A stretch of 64,000 nucleotides of DNA from Flavobacteriales bacterium (GCA_016721005.1 JADKJM010000016.1:372001-436000), one strand, 5' to 3'. Shown: positions 9,123 through 19,165, counted from the first letter of the stretch. Translations and numbers: made by a program. Notes: generated from the sequence alone by a model not told the origin.

Positions 9123-12076
9123 TTAGCGCAGAATGCTGAAGCGCTGCGTGGTATGGCCGCCCTCCCATCGGACCTGTAGGAGATAGTGCCCATCGGCAAG
9201 TCCGTGCACATCAAGTTGATGTCGGTTGCCACTCTGTGATCCGGTCGGGATCATAAGGACGGTTCGGCCGGTGAGGTCCACGATGGACAGGTTCAATCCT
9301 GGAAGAGGTCGATCGGCAAGAACGAGGTTCAACACGTCGCTGGTCGGACTTGGGTACAGCATCGTGACCACATCGTTCATCTCTTCCACATTCAAGGTGT
9401 TCAATGCACCATTCCACAACTGGATGTCGTCCAACGCGCCTTCCACCAAGCTGCCCCCGTTCAGTTCATACCGGGGCGAAGGCTGTCGCTTGCAATGAAC
9501 TTCAGGCGGACCACTGCTGAAGGCGTCACGTACTCCTGCACACGGAACGCCTTGCGGCGCCAGCTACGATCACTGCTCTTGGTATCCTCCACCGGCACCC
9601 ACGTGCTGCCGTTGTTGTTGCTGATGTACACCTGCCACCAATCCGCTCCGGGATTCGCACCGCTGTTGTTGGAGTACCAACGCCAGTAAGTGAAGGCCGG
9701 GTTGGTGTATCCGGCAAGGTTGATGGGATCACTGATGAGGATCGTGGATCCCGCGTCCACATCATTCTCGCCAAGTCCAGCATTGGGTCCCGATGCGTTC
9801 CCGGTGAACCAGCAGAAGAAACCGCCCGGTGTGTGCTGCTGCGCCGGTTGCACAATGGAGGAGGCAACACCCGGCGTGCCGTAGGATCCGATCAATACCC
9901 CCCACTCCCACTGGCCAGTGATCGCATTGCCTTGTGGCGAAGTGGTCCAGTTGCCCAATTCACTGTTGTCATCGCCATCCTCAGTGGCTATCAGGTTGAA
10001 GCCGACGAGGACGTAATTCGGCAGGTAGCCTTGATCGGTGAACTGCGCCCCGTTCGGGGTGACCGAACTGGTGAAACCGAAGATGTCCTGCACGCTGAGG
10101 TAGTATGCCACGATGGTTCCACCGGGCTGCGCCGGGATCTGCCCTGTGTAGTTCGAACCATTGATCGCCATTTGTACCGTCTGCCAAGGCGAATTGTTGG
10201 TGACCCTGTAATGCAACTGGGCACCTTCAACATAGGTACTGAACGGGAAGGTCAGGTTCAGTGTGGCCACGATCGGAATGGCACTCCCCTCCAACGCGGA
10301 CGCCACCGGTGTGTGGTTGAACTGGGCGTTGCTCAGCAAGGTGATCCCGTGAATGGCGAACGCTTCCACGATGGCGACACCGTTCGGCGTGCCGTTCGCG
10401 AGGTTGCCGTCCGTATCATCCGCTAGCAGGACGGCCAACAACACATCCCGGTAGGCCTGTCCCTCCTGTCCGTTCGTTGCAGTGGCTTGTAAGCCAGAGA
10501 AGGCATCGGCGAAGAGCTGCAACGTCAATGGCATGTTCCAACCCAGCAAGCGATATGTATCCCACCACGCTCCGGCGATGATCTCCCCATCACGGTGTAC
10601 TTCACCCACGATGTCGACCGGATACACCGCCGGGTTCTCGTCATACCGCCGGATGTACGAATCCGGGAAGCCGAAGCGCCAGCCCAAAGTCATCACGGGG
10701 TTCTCGGTGAGGGTGATGGCCCACACATCGGCATAGCCTTCGTTCATCGCCCCGTTGTTGAAGATCCCGCCTTGCGATTGATAAAAGGTCGCGTTGATAC
10801 CGTGGCCGTATTCGTGGTACACCACGTCGCTGTACAAGGAGAGCGCACGGCATGTGGCGGACTGCGCGTAGAAGTTGATCGAGGTGCCATCATAGAAGGC
10901 ATTGCAGGTGTCACCGGTCACATCCACGTGCGTGGGCAGTTCCGAATCCATTCCGGTGAACCCGGGCAGTACCGCATTTCCGTGATTATGGATATTGCTC
11001 ACACTGTAGTACGCGGTCCGCTCCTTCACATTCGAGTTGGAATTGAAGCTTGCCGTATTACTTCCTTCATTCAGCGTAGTGGTGAATTGCGGCGTGGTAC
11101 CACCAGTGGTCACACGCGACCAACGACCGCGCAATTGGATCTGCGCACTCACCGGACCGGCCAAGCCGGTCGGAAGGAAGCCACTGGCATCGGTGAACAA
11201 GCTGTTGCCATTGATCGTCACTTGCAGGTCCGGAAGACCTTGCACGACCGCCGGAACGGTGGCGCCATTGAGATGGACGGTGCCTTCCACTTGTACGTCA
11301 GCAGCATCATCATTCCCTTCAAGGCCATCGTAATGTTCGGTCACCACCTCATCGTGGCGGTAGAGCAATTCACCGGACCGCAGATCCACAAGACAGCGGT
11401 GATGTCCCGGACGCTTCCCCTCCGTATTCACCATGAGTTCCTCCACCACACGGACGTCCACCGTGCGGATCCCGGGGATCGGGAGGTAGCGACGGCCCAG
11501 GAGCTCCACATCGGTGATGCCCAGGAGGCCCGCGCTTGCGGCCGCTGTTACCCCATCCGCGCTCAACAACGGTTGTAGATCCGCCGGTATCGTGGGCTGT
11601 ATGTCGGCACCGAAAGCGATCACGCGGCCCTCGACATCCAACTCCACCATGGCCTTGGCCAACCAGACCGGTGTGCCTTCATGCACTTGCTTGAAGTGTA
11701 CATACGTGATCCGTCGCGCTGGTAGTGTGGCCTGATGTACGACCTCCGCCGCCACCACGCCGAAGCGCGAAAGCCCGGTGGCGATGAAGTTCATCGCACG
11801 CTCCTCCGGTGTGGAGCCTGCCACCACGATCGGCGGTCCGAAGGCCATGCGCGGCATGCCACTGGATTCGTTGTATTCCACCACCCACTGCGGATGTGCG
11901 GACAGGAACGCGGTCCACGCATCGCCTGCGCGCAATTCAGCTTGCGCGGATACATCAGGTACTCGCTTGATGTCGGTGATGAAGCTCACCTCGGCCTTCT
12001 CCCGATGGATTTGTGCGATCGCGGGGAACGCAAGGATCATCGTGAACAGCGGGATGGACAGGGTACGAAAGTTCAT
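9123..12076 (-). CDS. secreted gluzincin (M36/M4-like) metalloprotease with T9SS domain, interrupted by a frameshift
   Basis: A protein of about 980 residues if the frame is restored. The signal peptide starts at 12076 (MNFRTLSIPL ... FPAIAQ). Residues ~90-210 look like an FTP/PepSY-type propeptide. The catalytic core has HEYGH at residues 421-425 and the third zinc ligand in MNEGYADVW (E446), as in gluzincins. A later beta domain (FTYWRWYSNNSG ... WVPVED) resembles MAM/immune-inhibitor-A-like modules. The first frame stops at 9461 just after SDSLRPGMN. The same protein continues in another frame as GGSLVEGALDDIQLW and ends in a type A T9SS domain (LYPSPTSDVLNL ... GHYLLQVRW). One missing C in the CCCC run near 9471 would explain the shift, so this is either a real truncation that removes the sorting signal or a consensus error. 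Confidence 0.85.
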
Positions 12077-12150
12077 GGGCTGGGGGTTGGTGCGATCGAA
12101 AGTGAGGAACTGAAGGATGGTATGCAAGATCCGGCGGACCCAAAGTAGCC

Positions 12151-12927
12151 CTATACAGGGATCTCGACCAGTAGACCGTCGTAGGCGAGTGAGACACCGG
12201 CGGGCAGTTCGCCCTCCATCACAGCATGCAGTTCAAGGAGGTGGCTGATGTGCGTGAAATAGGTGCGCCGCGGACTAACGCGCTCCACGAACTCCAACGC
12301 CTCGCGCAGATTGAGGTGGGACGGATGCTCCTTGCGGCGCAAGGCATTCAGCACGAGCGTATCCACCCCCTTGATCCGCTCCAATTGCGCGGGATCCATG
12401 GTCTTCGCGTCAGTGATGTATGCAAGCCCTCCAATGCGAAAACCCAGAACAGGTAAACGATCATGCATCACCTCCACAGCCTCCATCTCAATATCGGCAG
12501 CGCGAAAGGAGCCCTTGTCGATCATGTGCAACCGCAACTCGGGTACACCCGGATACCGGTCCTCATCGAATGCATAATGGTAGATCCTTTCAACCGCACG
12601 CAAGGTCGCTGCGTTCGCGTGGATGTCCATGGCCCGCCGCTGCCTGTAATTGAATGCGCGCAGATCATCCAATCCACTGATGTGATCCATATGCTCATGC
12701 GTAAGTAGGACCGCATCCAAATGCGTGACCTTGCTCCGTAGCATCTGTTGTCTCAGGTCCGGACCGGCATCGATCAGGACCGTGGATCCATTCACCTTGA
12801 CCAAGCCTGAGGTGCGCAGCCGCTTATCCCGAGGATCCTTGCTCCTGCACACCGCACATTCGCAACCGATCACGGGCACGCCTTGGCTGGTGCCCGTGCC
12901 AAGGAATTCCAGTGTGATGTTGGCCAT
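12151..12927 (-). CDS. MBL-fold metallo-hydrolase (PhnP-like)
   Basis: A cytoplasmic enzyme of 258 residues starting MANITLEFLGTGTSQG at 12927. It has THEHMDHISG, the HxHxDH metal-binding signature of the metallo-beta-lactamase fold. Two cysteines in GCECAVC near the N-terminus resemble the extra Zn site of PhnP-type phosphodiesterases, and YITDAK carries the bridging Asp. The family hydrolyses cyclic phosphodiesters or related substrates; the exact substrate here is unknown. It is transcribed divergently from the tRNA-Ser gene and has no obvious operon partner. Confidence 0.85.
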   Translation of the reverse strand: MANITLEFLGTGTSQGVPVIGCECAVCRSKDPRDKRLRTSGLVKVNGSTVLIDAGPDLRQQMLRSKVTHLDAVLLTHEHMDHISGLDDLRAFNYRQRRAMDIHANAATLRAVERIYHYAFDEDRYPGVPELRLHMIDKGSFRAADIEMEAVEVMHDRLPVLGFRIGGLAYITDAKTMDPAQLERIKGVDTLVLNALRRKEHPSHLNLREALEFVERVSPRRTYFTHISHLLELHAVMEGELPAGVSLAYDGLLVEIPV

Positions 12928-12943
12928 GGCGGGCAAAGATCGC

Positions 12944-12972
12944 TTCGATGGATCAAGTGGCGCCTAATTTCG
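12944..12972 (+). promoter_or_regulatory. candidate promoter of tRNA-Ser
   Basis: TTCG (12944-12947), a 17-nt spacer, then TAATTTCG (12965-12972) is close to the Bacteroidota TTTG-N17-19-TAnnTTTG pattern. The -7 box ends 8 nt before the tRNA. Confidence 0.45.
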
Positions 12973-12980
12973 CGCCCTTC

Positions 12981-13070
12981 GGAGAGGTGGCAGAGCGGTC
13001 GAATGCGGCGGTCTTGAAAACCGCTTTACCCTCACGGGTAACGGGGGTTCGAATCCCTCCCTCTCCGCCA
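12981..13070 (+). tRNA. tRNA-Ser (UGA anticodon)
   Basis: A 90-nt class II tRNA. The acceptor stem GGAGAGG (12981-12987) pairs with CCTCTCC (13060-13066), the discriminator base is G, and the CCA end is encoded at 13068-13070. The anticodon stem GCGGT/ACCGC encloses the loop CTTGAAA, giving anticodon TGA. A long variable arm (around ACCCTCACGGGT) and the T-loop GTTCGAAT confirm the serine identity. It reads UCA and, by wobble, related serine codons. Confidence 0.97.
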
Positions 13071-13075
13071 ACGCG

Positions 13076-13099
13076 AAGGCCGCCGATAGGCGGCTTTCT
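13076..13099 (+). terminator. intrinsic terminator of tRNA-Ser
   Basis: The stem GCCGCC/GGCGGC (13079-13084 and 13089-13094, loop GATA), extendable by A-T pairs, is followed by TTTCTT. It sits directly behind the tRNA. The remainder of 13100-13293 holds nothing I recognise. Confidence 0.75.
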
Positions 13100-13293
13100 T
13101 GTTCAACAAGCGATCGGAGTTCACTCCGGTGAGCGAGTTGAACGAGAAAGCGCGGAGCAGAACGACGCGACCTTCGCGTTGAAGCCCTCCCAAAAGGGAA
13201 AGCCCGCCTCGGCGATCCCGACTTCGACCCATTCCAAGCAACGTTCGGTCACGTTGGGTCCACGAAAGGCGCTCAGGCCATGGCATCGGCACC

Positions 13294-13301
13294 TAGCTTT
13301 G
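13294..13301 (+). promoter_or_regulatory. -7 box of the GWxTD gene
   Basis: TAGCTTTG is a perfect match to the Bacteroidota -7 consensus TAnnTTTG. It lies only 6 nt upstream of the ATG at 13308, which implies a nearly leaderless mRNA. No clear -33 box was found. Confidence 0.6.
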
Positions 13302-13307
13302 TGCATC

Positions 13308-14759
13308 ATGCTCCGATCCCTACCATTCGCGCTCCTGCTCATGGCCACCGGTCCGTTACACGCCGCCTTGGAAGTGGTTGTGGAGACGAAGGTCTTCCAC
13401 ATTCCCAAGGTGGGTCCTCGCGTGGAGGTGAACATGGCGATCCTGGCGGGCAGCGCGGTGACGCGCTTTACCCAGGCCGGATTCTCCCAAGCACGGGTGG
13501 AAGCCTTGACCATCATCGAGCAGGACGGTGTGATCAAAGCCTTCGCTAAGACGGAGATCCTTGGTGCCGAACGCTTGGACAGCATTCAAGTGGACCTGAT
13601 CCATCAGGAATTCTTCGACATCGCGCCGGGTTCGTACGTTCTCTCCATCGAACTCCGCGACCTCAACAGCACCGATACGACCATCACGCATTACCAAGCC
13701 CCGCTCGCCGTAGGTACGTTGCCGCCGGGGATCTCCGCTTCGGACATCCTCATGGCCGAACGATTCGACCAGGCATCGAAGGACGAGCCCTCGAAATCCG
13801 GCTATCGTGTGGTCCCCTTGTTGAGCGACTATCTTCCGCAGAGCATTGGCACCCTAGCATTCTACGCCGAGGTGTACGGCAGTGACCTCCGGTTCGGACC
13901 GGACAGCCTTTACCTCTTGACCACCCAGATCGAAAATGCGGAGACCCATCTTGTGGCCGGGGGACTGAAACAAGTGAAACGCGCCAGCGGGGTACCTGTT
14001 GAACCCGTCTTCGCTCGTTTCGACATCGGACTACTGACCAGCGGGAACTATCTCGCTGCGCTGGAAGTGCGTGACAAGAAAGGCGAACTGATCATTCGGC
14101 GGGAATCGTTCTTCCAACGGAACAACCCGATCTCCTTCAACTACGACCTGCGATCGTTGGCCGACTTCGATATCACGAACACCTTCGCTGGTGCGTTCAC
14201 GGATCCGGATTCGTTGGCCGAACACATCAGTAGCCTTCGCCCGATCGCCGCACCCTTGGAGCGGAAGATCATCGACGACCGATGGAAGGACCGTGACATG
14301 GACCTGATGAAACGCTTCTTCTACGGGTTCTGGGCGAATCGCAGCAGCGACCCCGAAGCGGCTTGGCGTGTGTACCGCGCTGAAGTGGTGAAGGTGAACC
14401 GGCTGTATGGATGCCGGGTGCAGAAGGGCTATGAAACGGATCGTGGATACGTGTACCTGAAGTACGGCCCGCCGAACACGATGATGGATCGGTTCAATGA
14501 GATGGATTCGTACCCGTACACCATTTGGCACTATTACCGCGCGGGGCGATACACCAATCGGCGCTTCGTCTTCTACCAACCAGATCTGGTCAGTTCCTGC
14601 TTGCAGCTGCTGCACAGCGAGGTTCCGGGCGAGATCCAGAATCCGCGATGGAACCAGATCCTGCACAGCAGGAACGTGGCGATGCCCAACGTGGACACCA
14701 CGCCAGTGGGCAGCCAGAGCGGGGAACGCGCGAACGAATTCTTCAACCAGCCGCGTTGA
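13308..14759 (+). CDS. GWxTD domain-containing exported protein
   Basis: A 483-residue protein. The start at 13308 gives the signal peptide MLRSLPFALLLMATGPLHA; a longer in-frame reading through the tRNA region is not credible. The C-terminal third has the GWxTD-domain layout: RFFYGFWANRSSDPEAAW, then YETDRGYVYLKYGPPN and YTIWHYY. The family is common in Bacteroidota and acidobacteria, is periplasmic or secreted, and has no established function. The preceding ~330 residues form beta-rich sequence without a recognised domain. A second GWxTD gene lies at 56349-57644. The gene is followed 54 nt later by a glycosyltransferase on the same strand. Confidence 0.85.
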   Translation: MLRSLPFALLLMATGPLHAALEVVVETKVFHIPKVGPRVEVNMAILAGSAVTRFTQAGFSQARVEALTIIEQDGVIKAFAKTEILGAERLDSIQVDLIHQEFFDIAPGSYVLSIELRDLNSTDTTITHYQAPLAVGTLPPGISASDILMAERFDQASKDEPSKSGYRVVPLLSDYLPQSIGTLAFYAEVYGSDLRFGPDSLYLLTTQIENAETHLVAGGLKQVKRASGVPVEPVFARFDIGLLTSGNYLAALEVRDKKGELIIRRESFFQRNNPISFNYDLRSLADFDITNTFAGAFTDPDSLAEHISSLRPIAAPLERKIIDDRWKDRDMDLMKRFFYGFWANRSSDPEAAWRVYRAEVVKVNRLYGCRVQKGYETDRGYVYLKYGPPNTMMDRFNEMDSYPYTIWHYYRAGRYTNRRFVFYQPDLVSSCLQLLHSEVPGEIQNPRWNQILHSRNVAMPNVDTTPVGSQSGERANEFFNQPR

Positions 14760-14812
14760 ACCGTGCCAAGTACTCCTTTTGGAGAGCTTCGTAGCACCTT
14801 TGCCGCCAGTTC

Positions 14813-15847
14813 ATGAATACGGCCGTCGTACTCCTCAATTGGAATGGAAAGCATTGGTTGGAACGCTTCCTTCCAACGGTGTTGGAGTATTCCGGTGATG
14901 CGGTCATCATCGTTGCGGACAACGGCTCCACGGACGACAGCCGCGAGTGGCTCGCACACACTTGGCCCGCCGTGCGTGTGATCGACCTGAAGGAGAACCT
15001 GGGCTTCGCTGGTGGTTATAACGCGGCGCTTGCCCAAGTAAAGGCCGATCGGTATCTCCTCCTGAACACCGATGTGGAGGTGACCCCTGATTGGCTTTCG
15101 CGATTGAACACCTACCTGGACAAGCATCCGGACATGGCGGCGTGCCAGCCCAAAGTGCTCTGCTACGCCACGCGGAACCGGTTCGAACACGCCGGCGCGG
15201 CCGGTGGCTTCATCGATCGCAATGGCTATCCGTTCTGTCGCGGACGGATCTTCGAGATCACTGAGGAGGACAACGGTCAATACAACGACGAGCGTGAAGT
15301 GTTCTGGGCCACGGGTGCGTGCTTGCTGATCCGTGCGGAAGCATTCCACCAAGCAGGAGGCTTCGATGACGAACTCTTCGCGCACATGGAGGAGATCGAT
15401 CTGTGCTGGCGATTGAGGCGCACGGGCTGGCGGATCGGTTACACCAGCACTGCTGTGGTTTACCATGTGGGTGGCGGTTCACTCGGATACGGAAGTCCGC
15501 GCAAGACCTACCTCAACTTCCGCAACAGCCTCATCGTGCTCACCAAGAACCTGCACAATGGCTGGTGGTGGTGGTGGCTCTTCCGCCGCTTGGTCCTCGA
15601 TGGCTTCGCCGCGATGAAGTTCCTGTTGGAAGGACATGGGGCACATACCTGGCAGGTGCTCCGCGCACACGGTCATTTCTACCGCCGCTTGCCGAAGGTG
15701 CTGGATCAACGCAGAGCGTTGCTTCTCACGGAACGATCACCGGACCTCACCGGCACCTACCACCGGAGCATCGCCTACGATCGCTTCATCCTCGGCTGGA
15801 AGAGCTTCTCCGACCTGGATCGCAACGCCTTCGATCAGCCGCGCTGA
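14813..15847 (+). CDS. family 2 glycosyltransferase
   Basis: A protein of 344 residues with the GT-A fold: the N-terminus AVVLLNWNGKHWLERFLP, then VADNGSTDDSREW, ENLGFAGGYNAAL, and the metal-binding region LLNTDVEV. This is the rhamnosyltransferase-like branch that transfers a sugar from a nucleotide donor onto a cell-surface polymer. A hydrophobic Trp-rich stretch (NGWWWWWLFRRLVLDGF, about residue 245) suggests membrane association. The sequence CACCTTTG lies 10 nt before the start. The last 13 nt overlap the convergent aroQ gene. The donor and acceptor cannot be deduced. Confidence 0.9.
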   Translation: MNTAVVLLNWNGKHWLERFLPTVLEYSGDAVIIVADNGSTDDSREWLAHTWPAVRVIDLKENLGFAGGYNAALAQVKADRYLLLNTDVEVTPDWLSRLNTYLDKHPDMAACQPKVLCYATRNRFEHAGAAGGFIDRNGYPFCRGRIFEITEEDNGQYNDEREVFWATGACLLIRAEAFHQAGGFDDELFAHMEEIDLCWRLRRTGWRIGYTSTAVVYHVGGGSLGYGSPRKTYLNFRNSLIVLTKNLHNGWWWWWLFRRLVLDGFAAMKFLLEGHGAHTWQVLRAHGHFYRRLPKVLDQRRALLLTERSPDLTGTYHRSIAYDRFILGWKSFSDLDRNAFDQPR

Positions 15848-16260
15848 AGCAGGTGTGAGATCGCCGACCGGTAGCCATCGAGGCCAAGGCCCATGATGCT
15901 GCCGATGCATACACCGCCCGTGATGGAGGTGTGGCGAAAGGGTTCCCTCGCAAGCAGGTTGCTGATGTGGACCTCCACCACCGGAACCTTCGCCGCAGCG
16001 ATCGCATCGCGCAAGGCCACCGACGTGTGCGTGAATCCGCCCGCGTTCAGCACCACGCCTTTCACGCGACCATCGGCGCGTTGGATCGCATCGATCAATT
16101 CACCTTCCAGATTCGATTGGGAGTACTCCAGTACGATCGAAGGGAACATGCCCCGTAACTCCTCGAAGTAGTCCTCGAAGGATCGTGGCCCGTAAACCGA
16201 TGGCTCTCGGGAGCCAAGCAGATTAAGGTTGGGGCCGTTGAGGATGAGGATCCGTTCCAT
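15835..16260 (-). CDS. aroQ: type II 3-dehydroquinate dehydratase
   Basis: A protein of 141 residues, the normal length for this dodecameric enzyme of the shikimate pathway (3-dehydroquinate to 3-dehydroshikimate). The start MERILILNGPNLNLLGSREP at 16260 is the classic N-terminus. The catalytic Tyr is Y23 (VYG), on the flexible loop with R18. LNAGGFTHTSVALRD (residues 71-85) and EVHISN with H98 form the substrate site, followed by R109 in REPFRH. The gene starts 72 nt from the divergent xerD-like gene and overlaps the end of the convergent glycosyltransferase by 13 nt. Confidence 0.96.
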   Translation of the reverse strand: MERILILNGPNLNLLGSREPSVYGPRSFEDYFEELRGMFPSIVLEYSQSNLEGELIDAIQRADGRVKGVVLNAGGFTHTSVALRDAIAAAKVPVVEVHISNLLAREPFRHTSITGGVCIGSIMGLGLDGYRSAISHLLQRG

Positions 16261-16332
16261 TGTGCGGACGAAGATGGCGATGAACACGCGCCCGTTGGCA
16301 TCGCAGCATCCGGTGCATCCTATTCCAATGGC

Positions 16333-17265
16333 ATGCAAGCCAACTTCGCCGTGATGGATTGGGACCTGGCGATCCGCGGCTTTCGCATGTACCTGAAACT
16401 GGAGCGCGCCCTGAGCGATCGCACGGTGGCGGCTTACATATGCGACGTGGCCAAACTCCGGGCCTTTGCGGAAGAACACGCCCCACCACTTGCACCGGAC
16501 AAGCTCGACCTGAGCGACCTGCAGGAATTCACCACCCGCATTGCGAAGACCGGACTGGCCAATTCCAGCCAAGCCCGCATGATCAGCGCGATACGGATGT
16601 TCCATCGGCACCTTCGGATCGAACGGCGGATCGAAGTGGATCCCACCACATTGCTCGAAGCACCTCGGATAGGCCGGAAGTTGCCGGTCTTCCTCAGCAT
16701 CAAGGAGATCGACGCCATGGCTGATGCCGTGGACCTTTCACGCCCCATGGGACACCGCGACCGTGCGATCGTGGAAACACTGTACGGCTGCGGACTCCGC
16801 GTGAGTGAACTCTGTGGCCTGCACCGATCTCGGATCAACGCATTGGACGGCTTCGTACGTGTCGTGGGCAAGGGCGACAAGGAGCGCTTGGTCCCTATCG
16901 GGCAGGAAGCCTTGCATTGGATCGACCTCTACGCGAAAGGCGAGCGCATGCACATCACCTTGAAGAAAGGTGCCGATGACATCCTGTTCGTGAACAACCG
17001 TGGAGGCGGATTGTCCCGCGTTGCCGTGTTCAACCTGGTGAAACGATTGGCGGTGAAGGCGGGCATCCGGAAAACCATCAGTCCACACACCTTCCGGCAT
17101 TCATTCGCCACGCATCTTGTGGAAGGCGGGGCCGATCTTCGTGCGGTGCAGGAAATGCTCGGCCACGCCAGCATCACCACCACGGAGATCTACACACACT
17201 TGGATCGCGAGTACTTGCGCAGCAACATCCTGCGCTTCCATCCGCGGTCGGGTGCGGCGGCGTGA
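16333..17265 (+). CDS. xerD: tyrosine recombinase XerD/XerC
   Basis: A 310-residue site-specific recombinase that resolves chromosome dimers at dif together with a partner. It has an N-terminal SAM-like core-binding domain (residues ~8-100), then the catalytic domain with R156 (GLRVSEL), K180/K183 (GKGDKERLVP), H252 and R255 (HTFRHSFATH), H278 (LGHAS) and the nucleophile Y287 (EIYTH). All active-site residues are intact and the length fits a housekeeping Xer rather than a phage integrase. ATG 16333 is used; MDWDL at 16354 is an alternative. No dif-like site was recognised in this window. Confidence 0.93.
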   Translation: MQANFAVMDWDLAIRGFRMYLKLERALSDRTVAAYICDVAKLRAFAEEHAPPLAPDKLDLSDLQEFTTRIAKTGLANSSQARMISAIRMFHRHLRIERRIEVDPTTLLEAPRIGRKLPVFLSIKEIDAMADAVDLSRPMGHRDRAIVETLYGCGLRVSELCGLHRSRINALDGFVRVVGKGDKERLVPIGQEALHWIDLYAKGERMHITLKKGADDILFVNNRGGGLSRVAVFNLVKRLAVKAGIRKTISPHTFRHSFATHLVEGGADLRAVQEMLGHASITTTEIYTHLDREYLRSNILRFHPRSGAAA

Positions 17266-17271
17266 TCGGGG

Positions 17272-18009
17272 TCAGAATACGCGCACACGCTTGGCGGGGT
17301 TGATGTAGATCCCCGGTGCGGGTTGTTGGGCGATGGGACGGCCCAGAAGATCGAACCAGGGTCCTTGCTTGTTCGGGGTGTTGGACTGGAGTTCCACCAA
17401 GCCGACGGTGGACGTTGCGCAATTGCTCGCGATGATCCGGACCTCATCCAAGGCCCATCCACCGCTCCCGCCATCGTAAGGGGTGAACCGGATCTGGAAG
17501 GTGCCCATGGGCGCGCCCTCCGGGAATTCCACACACCCGAGATCGGTCAGTACCACATCCTCGAACTGCGCCGGAACCTCCACATCGAGGACCTCTTGGG
17601 ATGCAACCGCTGCATTGTTCGTGAAGGATACCTTCAACCGCGTCGGTCCATCCTGATGGATGGCATGGCGGAAGATGATGCTATCGATGTGAACGGGCAC
17701 CGTGGCGATCCCGGAGATGATCACGGTCCTATCGGCCGTGGGCATCACCGTCCATCCGTCGGTGTACACCGCGTTATCACCGCTGCTCACGGGCAACGGA
17801 CAGGTGGAGACCCCGATGAAGGCCGCGTTGGTGCCGAAGAAGTAGCCATCAGCGTTCGCCGGCATATTGCACGCCGAGCAACCGGTGTTGCAGCTCAATA
17901 TCTCGCTACAAGGCTGGTTCAGCCAGCGATACTCGATCCGGTGTTCCTGCGCATGCAATGCGGCTGTGGAAACGAGAAGGATCGAACTGATGAGGATCGT
18001 GCGGATCAT
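17272..18009 (-). CDS. secreted protein of unknown function, probable T9SS cargo
   Basis: A 245-residue protein with a clear signal peptide (MIRTILISSILLVSTAALHAQ). The mature part has a Cys-rich N-terminal segment (PCSEILSCNTGCSACNMP). A beta-sandwich-like middle ends in GGWALDEVRIIASNC, which is the usual last strand of MAM/choice-of-anchor type domains (compare DDV.I..). The C-terminus (FDLLGRPIAQQPAPGIYINPAKRVRVF) keeps the D.LGR and PGIY marks of a type A T9SS signal in a shortened form. The function is unknown. It lies convergent to xerD with a 6-nt gap. Confidence 0.7.
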   Translation of the reverse strand: MIRTILISSILLVSTAALHAQEHRIEYRWLNQPCSEILSCNTGCSACNMPANADGYFFGTNAAFIGVSTCPLPVSSGDNAVYTDGWTVMPTADRTVIISGIATVPVHIDSIIFRHAIHQDGPTRLKVSFTNNAAVASQEVLDVEVPAQFEDVVLTDLGCVEFPEGAPMGTFQIRFTPYDGGSGGWALDEVRIIASNCATSTVGLVELQSNTPNKQGPWFDLLGRPIAQQPAPGIYINPAKRVRVF

Positions 18010-18115
18010 GTGCTGAAGTTTGGGAACATCCGCTTAGCCGGACGTTCGGGACGCTGGTACGCTTCCCGTTCGTGGAGGTTACACGACCCTTGGTAGTCCG
18101 CGAATGAACGTTGGT

Positions 18116-19165
18116 CTATGAATGGCTGGGCTCGCCCAAGCAAGTCCGCAAGTGCCGGTGCAGGATGGCGCCCATGTTCAGGCATTCCCTGAACGCAGGG
18201 TCGCCATGATGAACGGCCAGTTCCTCCCCAAGCTGTTTCACGTGCTCTGGCAGTGAAATGCGATCCGCCGCCATCACGTTCAGCAGGTCATCCACGTTCT
18301 CGTGGGCCAATTTCCACCGGCGCCGCAGCAGTGAACGCTCCTCATTGCGGTACTGCTCGGCGGTCTCCAAGCTGATGACCTCCTGCGACAACCGCACGTA
18401 TGGCAGGTTCTCCTTGTAGAACTGCGGAAGGTAGATCCGCAAACGGCCCTCGAACGACTGCTGGTCCAGATCGATGGAGCGGATGCGGTATTGCACCTGG
18501 TCCACATCGTTGATCACATCCACCACGAAATTGTACGCGCGCATATCACCGAGCAAGCGCACGAAACAACGCTCATTGAACTTCACGAACTCCTTGCACA
18601 AGCGCACCTTGTTCACACCACCACCGTACTTGCCGGGATCGGCGATGAACGTATCACCGGGAACCCCGATCACATGTTCCTCCAACAGGGTCGGGCCATC
18701 CACCAGATAGTTCATGCGGTTGGGTGAGAGCAGGTGCTCCAATTCCAATCCGTACACGCGGCTTGCGTCGGTACGCTTCACATAGAAGTAGTCGTGGTTG
18801 TCGTTGATCCGGTTCAGGATCTTCACCCGGAAGGGTTGCGAGTTCCCGTATGGACACAGATCCACACCGGCCACTTGCAGGTGCTCGATCGCGCGGCCAT
18901 CCGCGATCAACATCTGGTAGGTCTCCACCAGTTTCCGATCGATCTCCTGCTTCTCCTGCGGACGATAAAGCACCGTGCTCCAAAGTGTATCCCGGCCATC
19001 GGATCCAACATGTGGCATCAGGCCATCATAGCGGACCAGGTCATCATAGGCCAATGGGGAACGACCGATACGATCATGACGCTTGAGGAGATCCGCCAGT
19101 TCCGGACGAACGGGGAACAGCGGCTTCCGCCTGCCGATCTCATTGAAGGGTCCTCCTACCTCCAC
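18116..19165 (-). CDS. protein of unknown function, translationally coupled to the M1 peptidase
   Basis: A cytoplasmic-looking protein of about 349 residues with no signal peptide, membrane segment or recognised domain. The best start is GTG 19165, which overlaps the upstream stop codon as TAGTG. The longer ORF would read 66 nt into the peptidase gene and has no good start. The protein is charged, with conserved-looking stretches such as PLFPVRPELADLLKRHDRIGR, HDYFYVKRTDASRVYGLELEHLLSP and SIDLDQQSFEGR. Asp, His and Arg clusters (DLDQQSFEGR, HRHLRTCLG) could be catalytic, but this is speculative. I do not recognise the family. Coupling to a secreted peptidase is the only functional hint. Confidence 0.7.
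   Translation of the reverse strand: MEVGGPFNEIGRRKPLFPVRPELADLLKRHDRIGRSPLAYDDLVRYDGLMPHVGSDGRDTLWSTVLYRPQEKQEIDRKLVETYQMLIADGRAIEHLQVAGVDLCPYGNSQPFRVKILNRINDNHDYFYVKRTDASRVYGLELEHLLSPNRMNYLVDGPTLLEEHVIGVPGDTFIADPGKYGGGVNKVRLCKEFVKFNERCFVRLLGDMRAYNFVVDVINDVDQVQYRIRSIDLDQQSFEGRLRIYLPQFYKENLPYVRLSQEVISLETAEQYRNEERSLLRRRWKLAHENVDDLLNVMAADRISLPEHVKQLGEELAVHHGDPAFRECLNMGAILHRHLRTCLGEPSHS

Noticed and set aside
10595..11578. 327-residue forward frame opposite the secreted gluzincin
   Set aside because: It is the shadow of a well-supported metalloprotease on the other strand.
12948..13307. N-terminal extension of the GWxTD protein through the tRNA
   Set aside because: It would translate the tRNA-Ser gene; the ATG at 13308 gives a signal peptide and follows a -7 box.
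16333..17265. Phage or mobile-element integrase
   Set aside because: Length, domain order and motifs match housekeeping XerC/XerD, and there are no att-like repeats or phage genes nearby.
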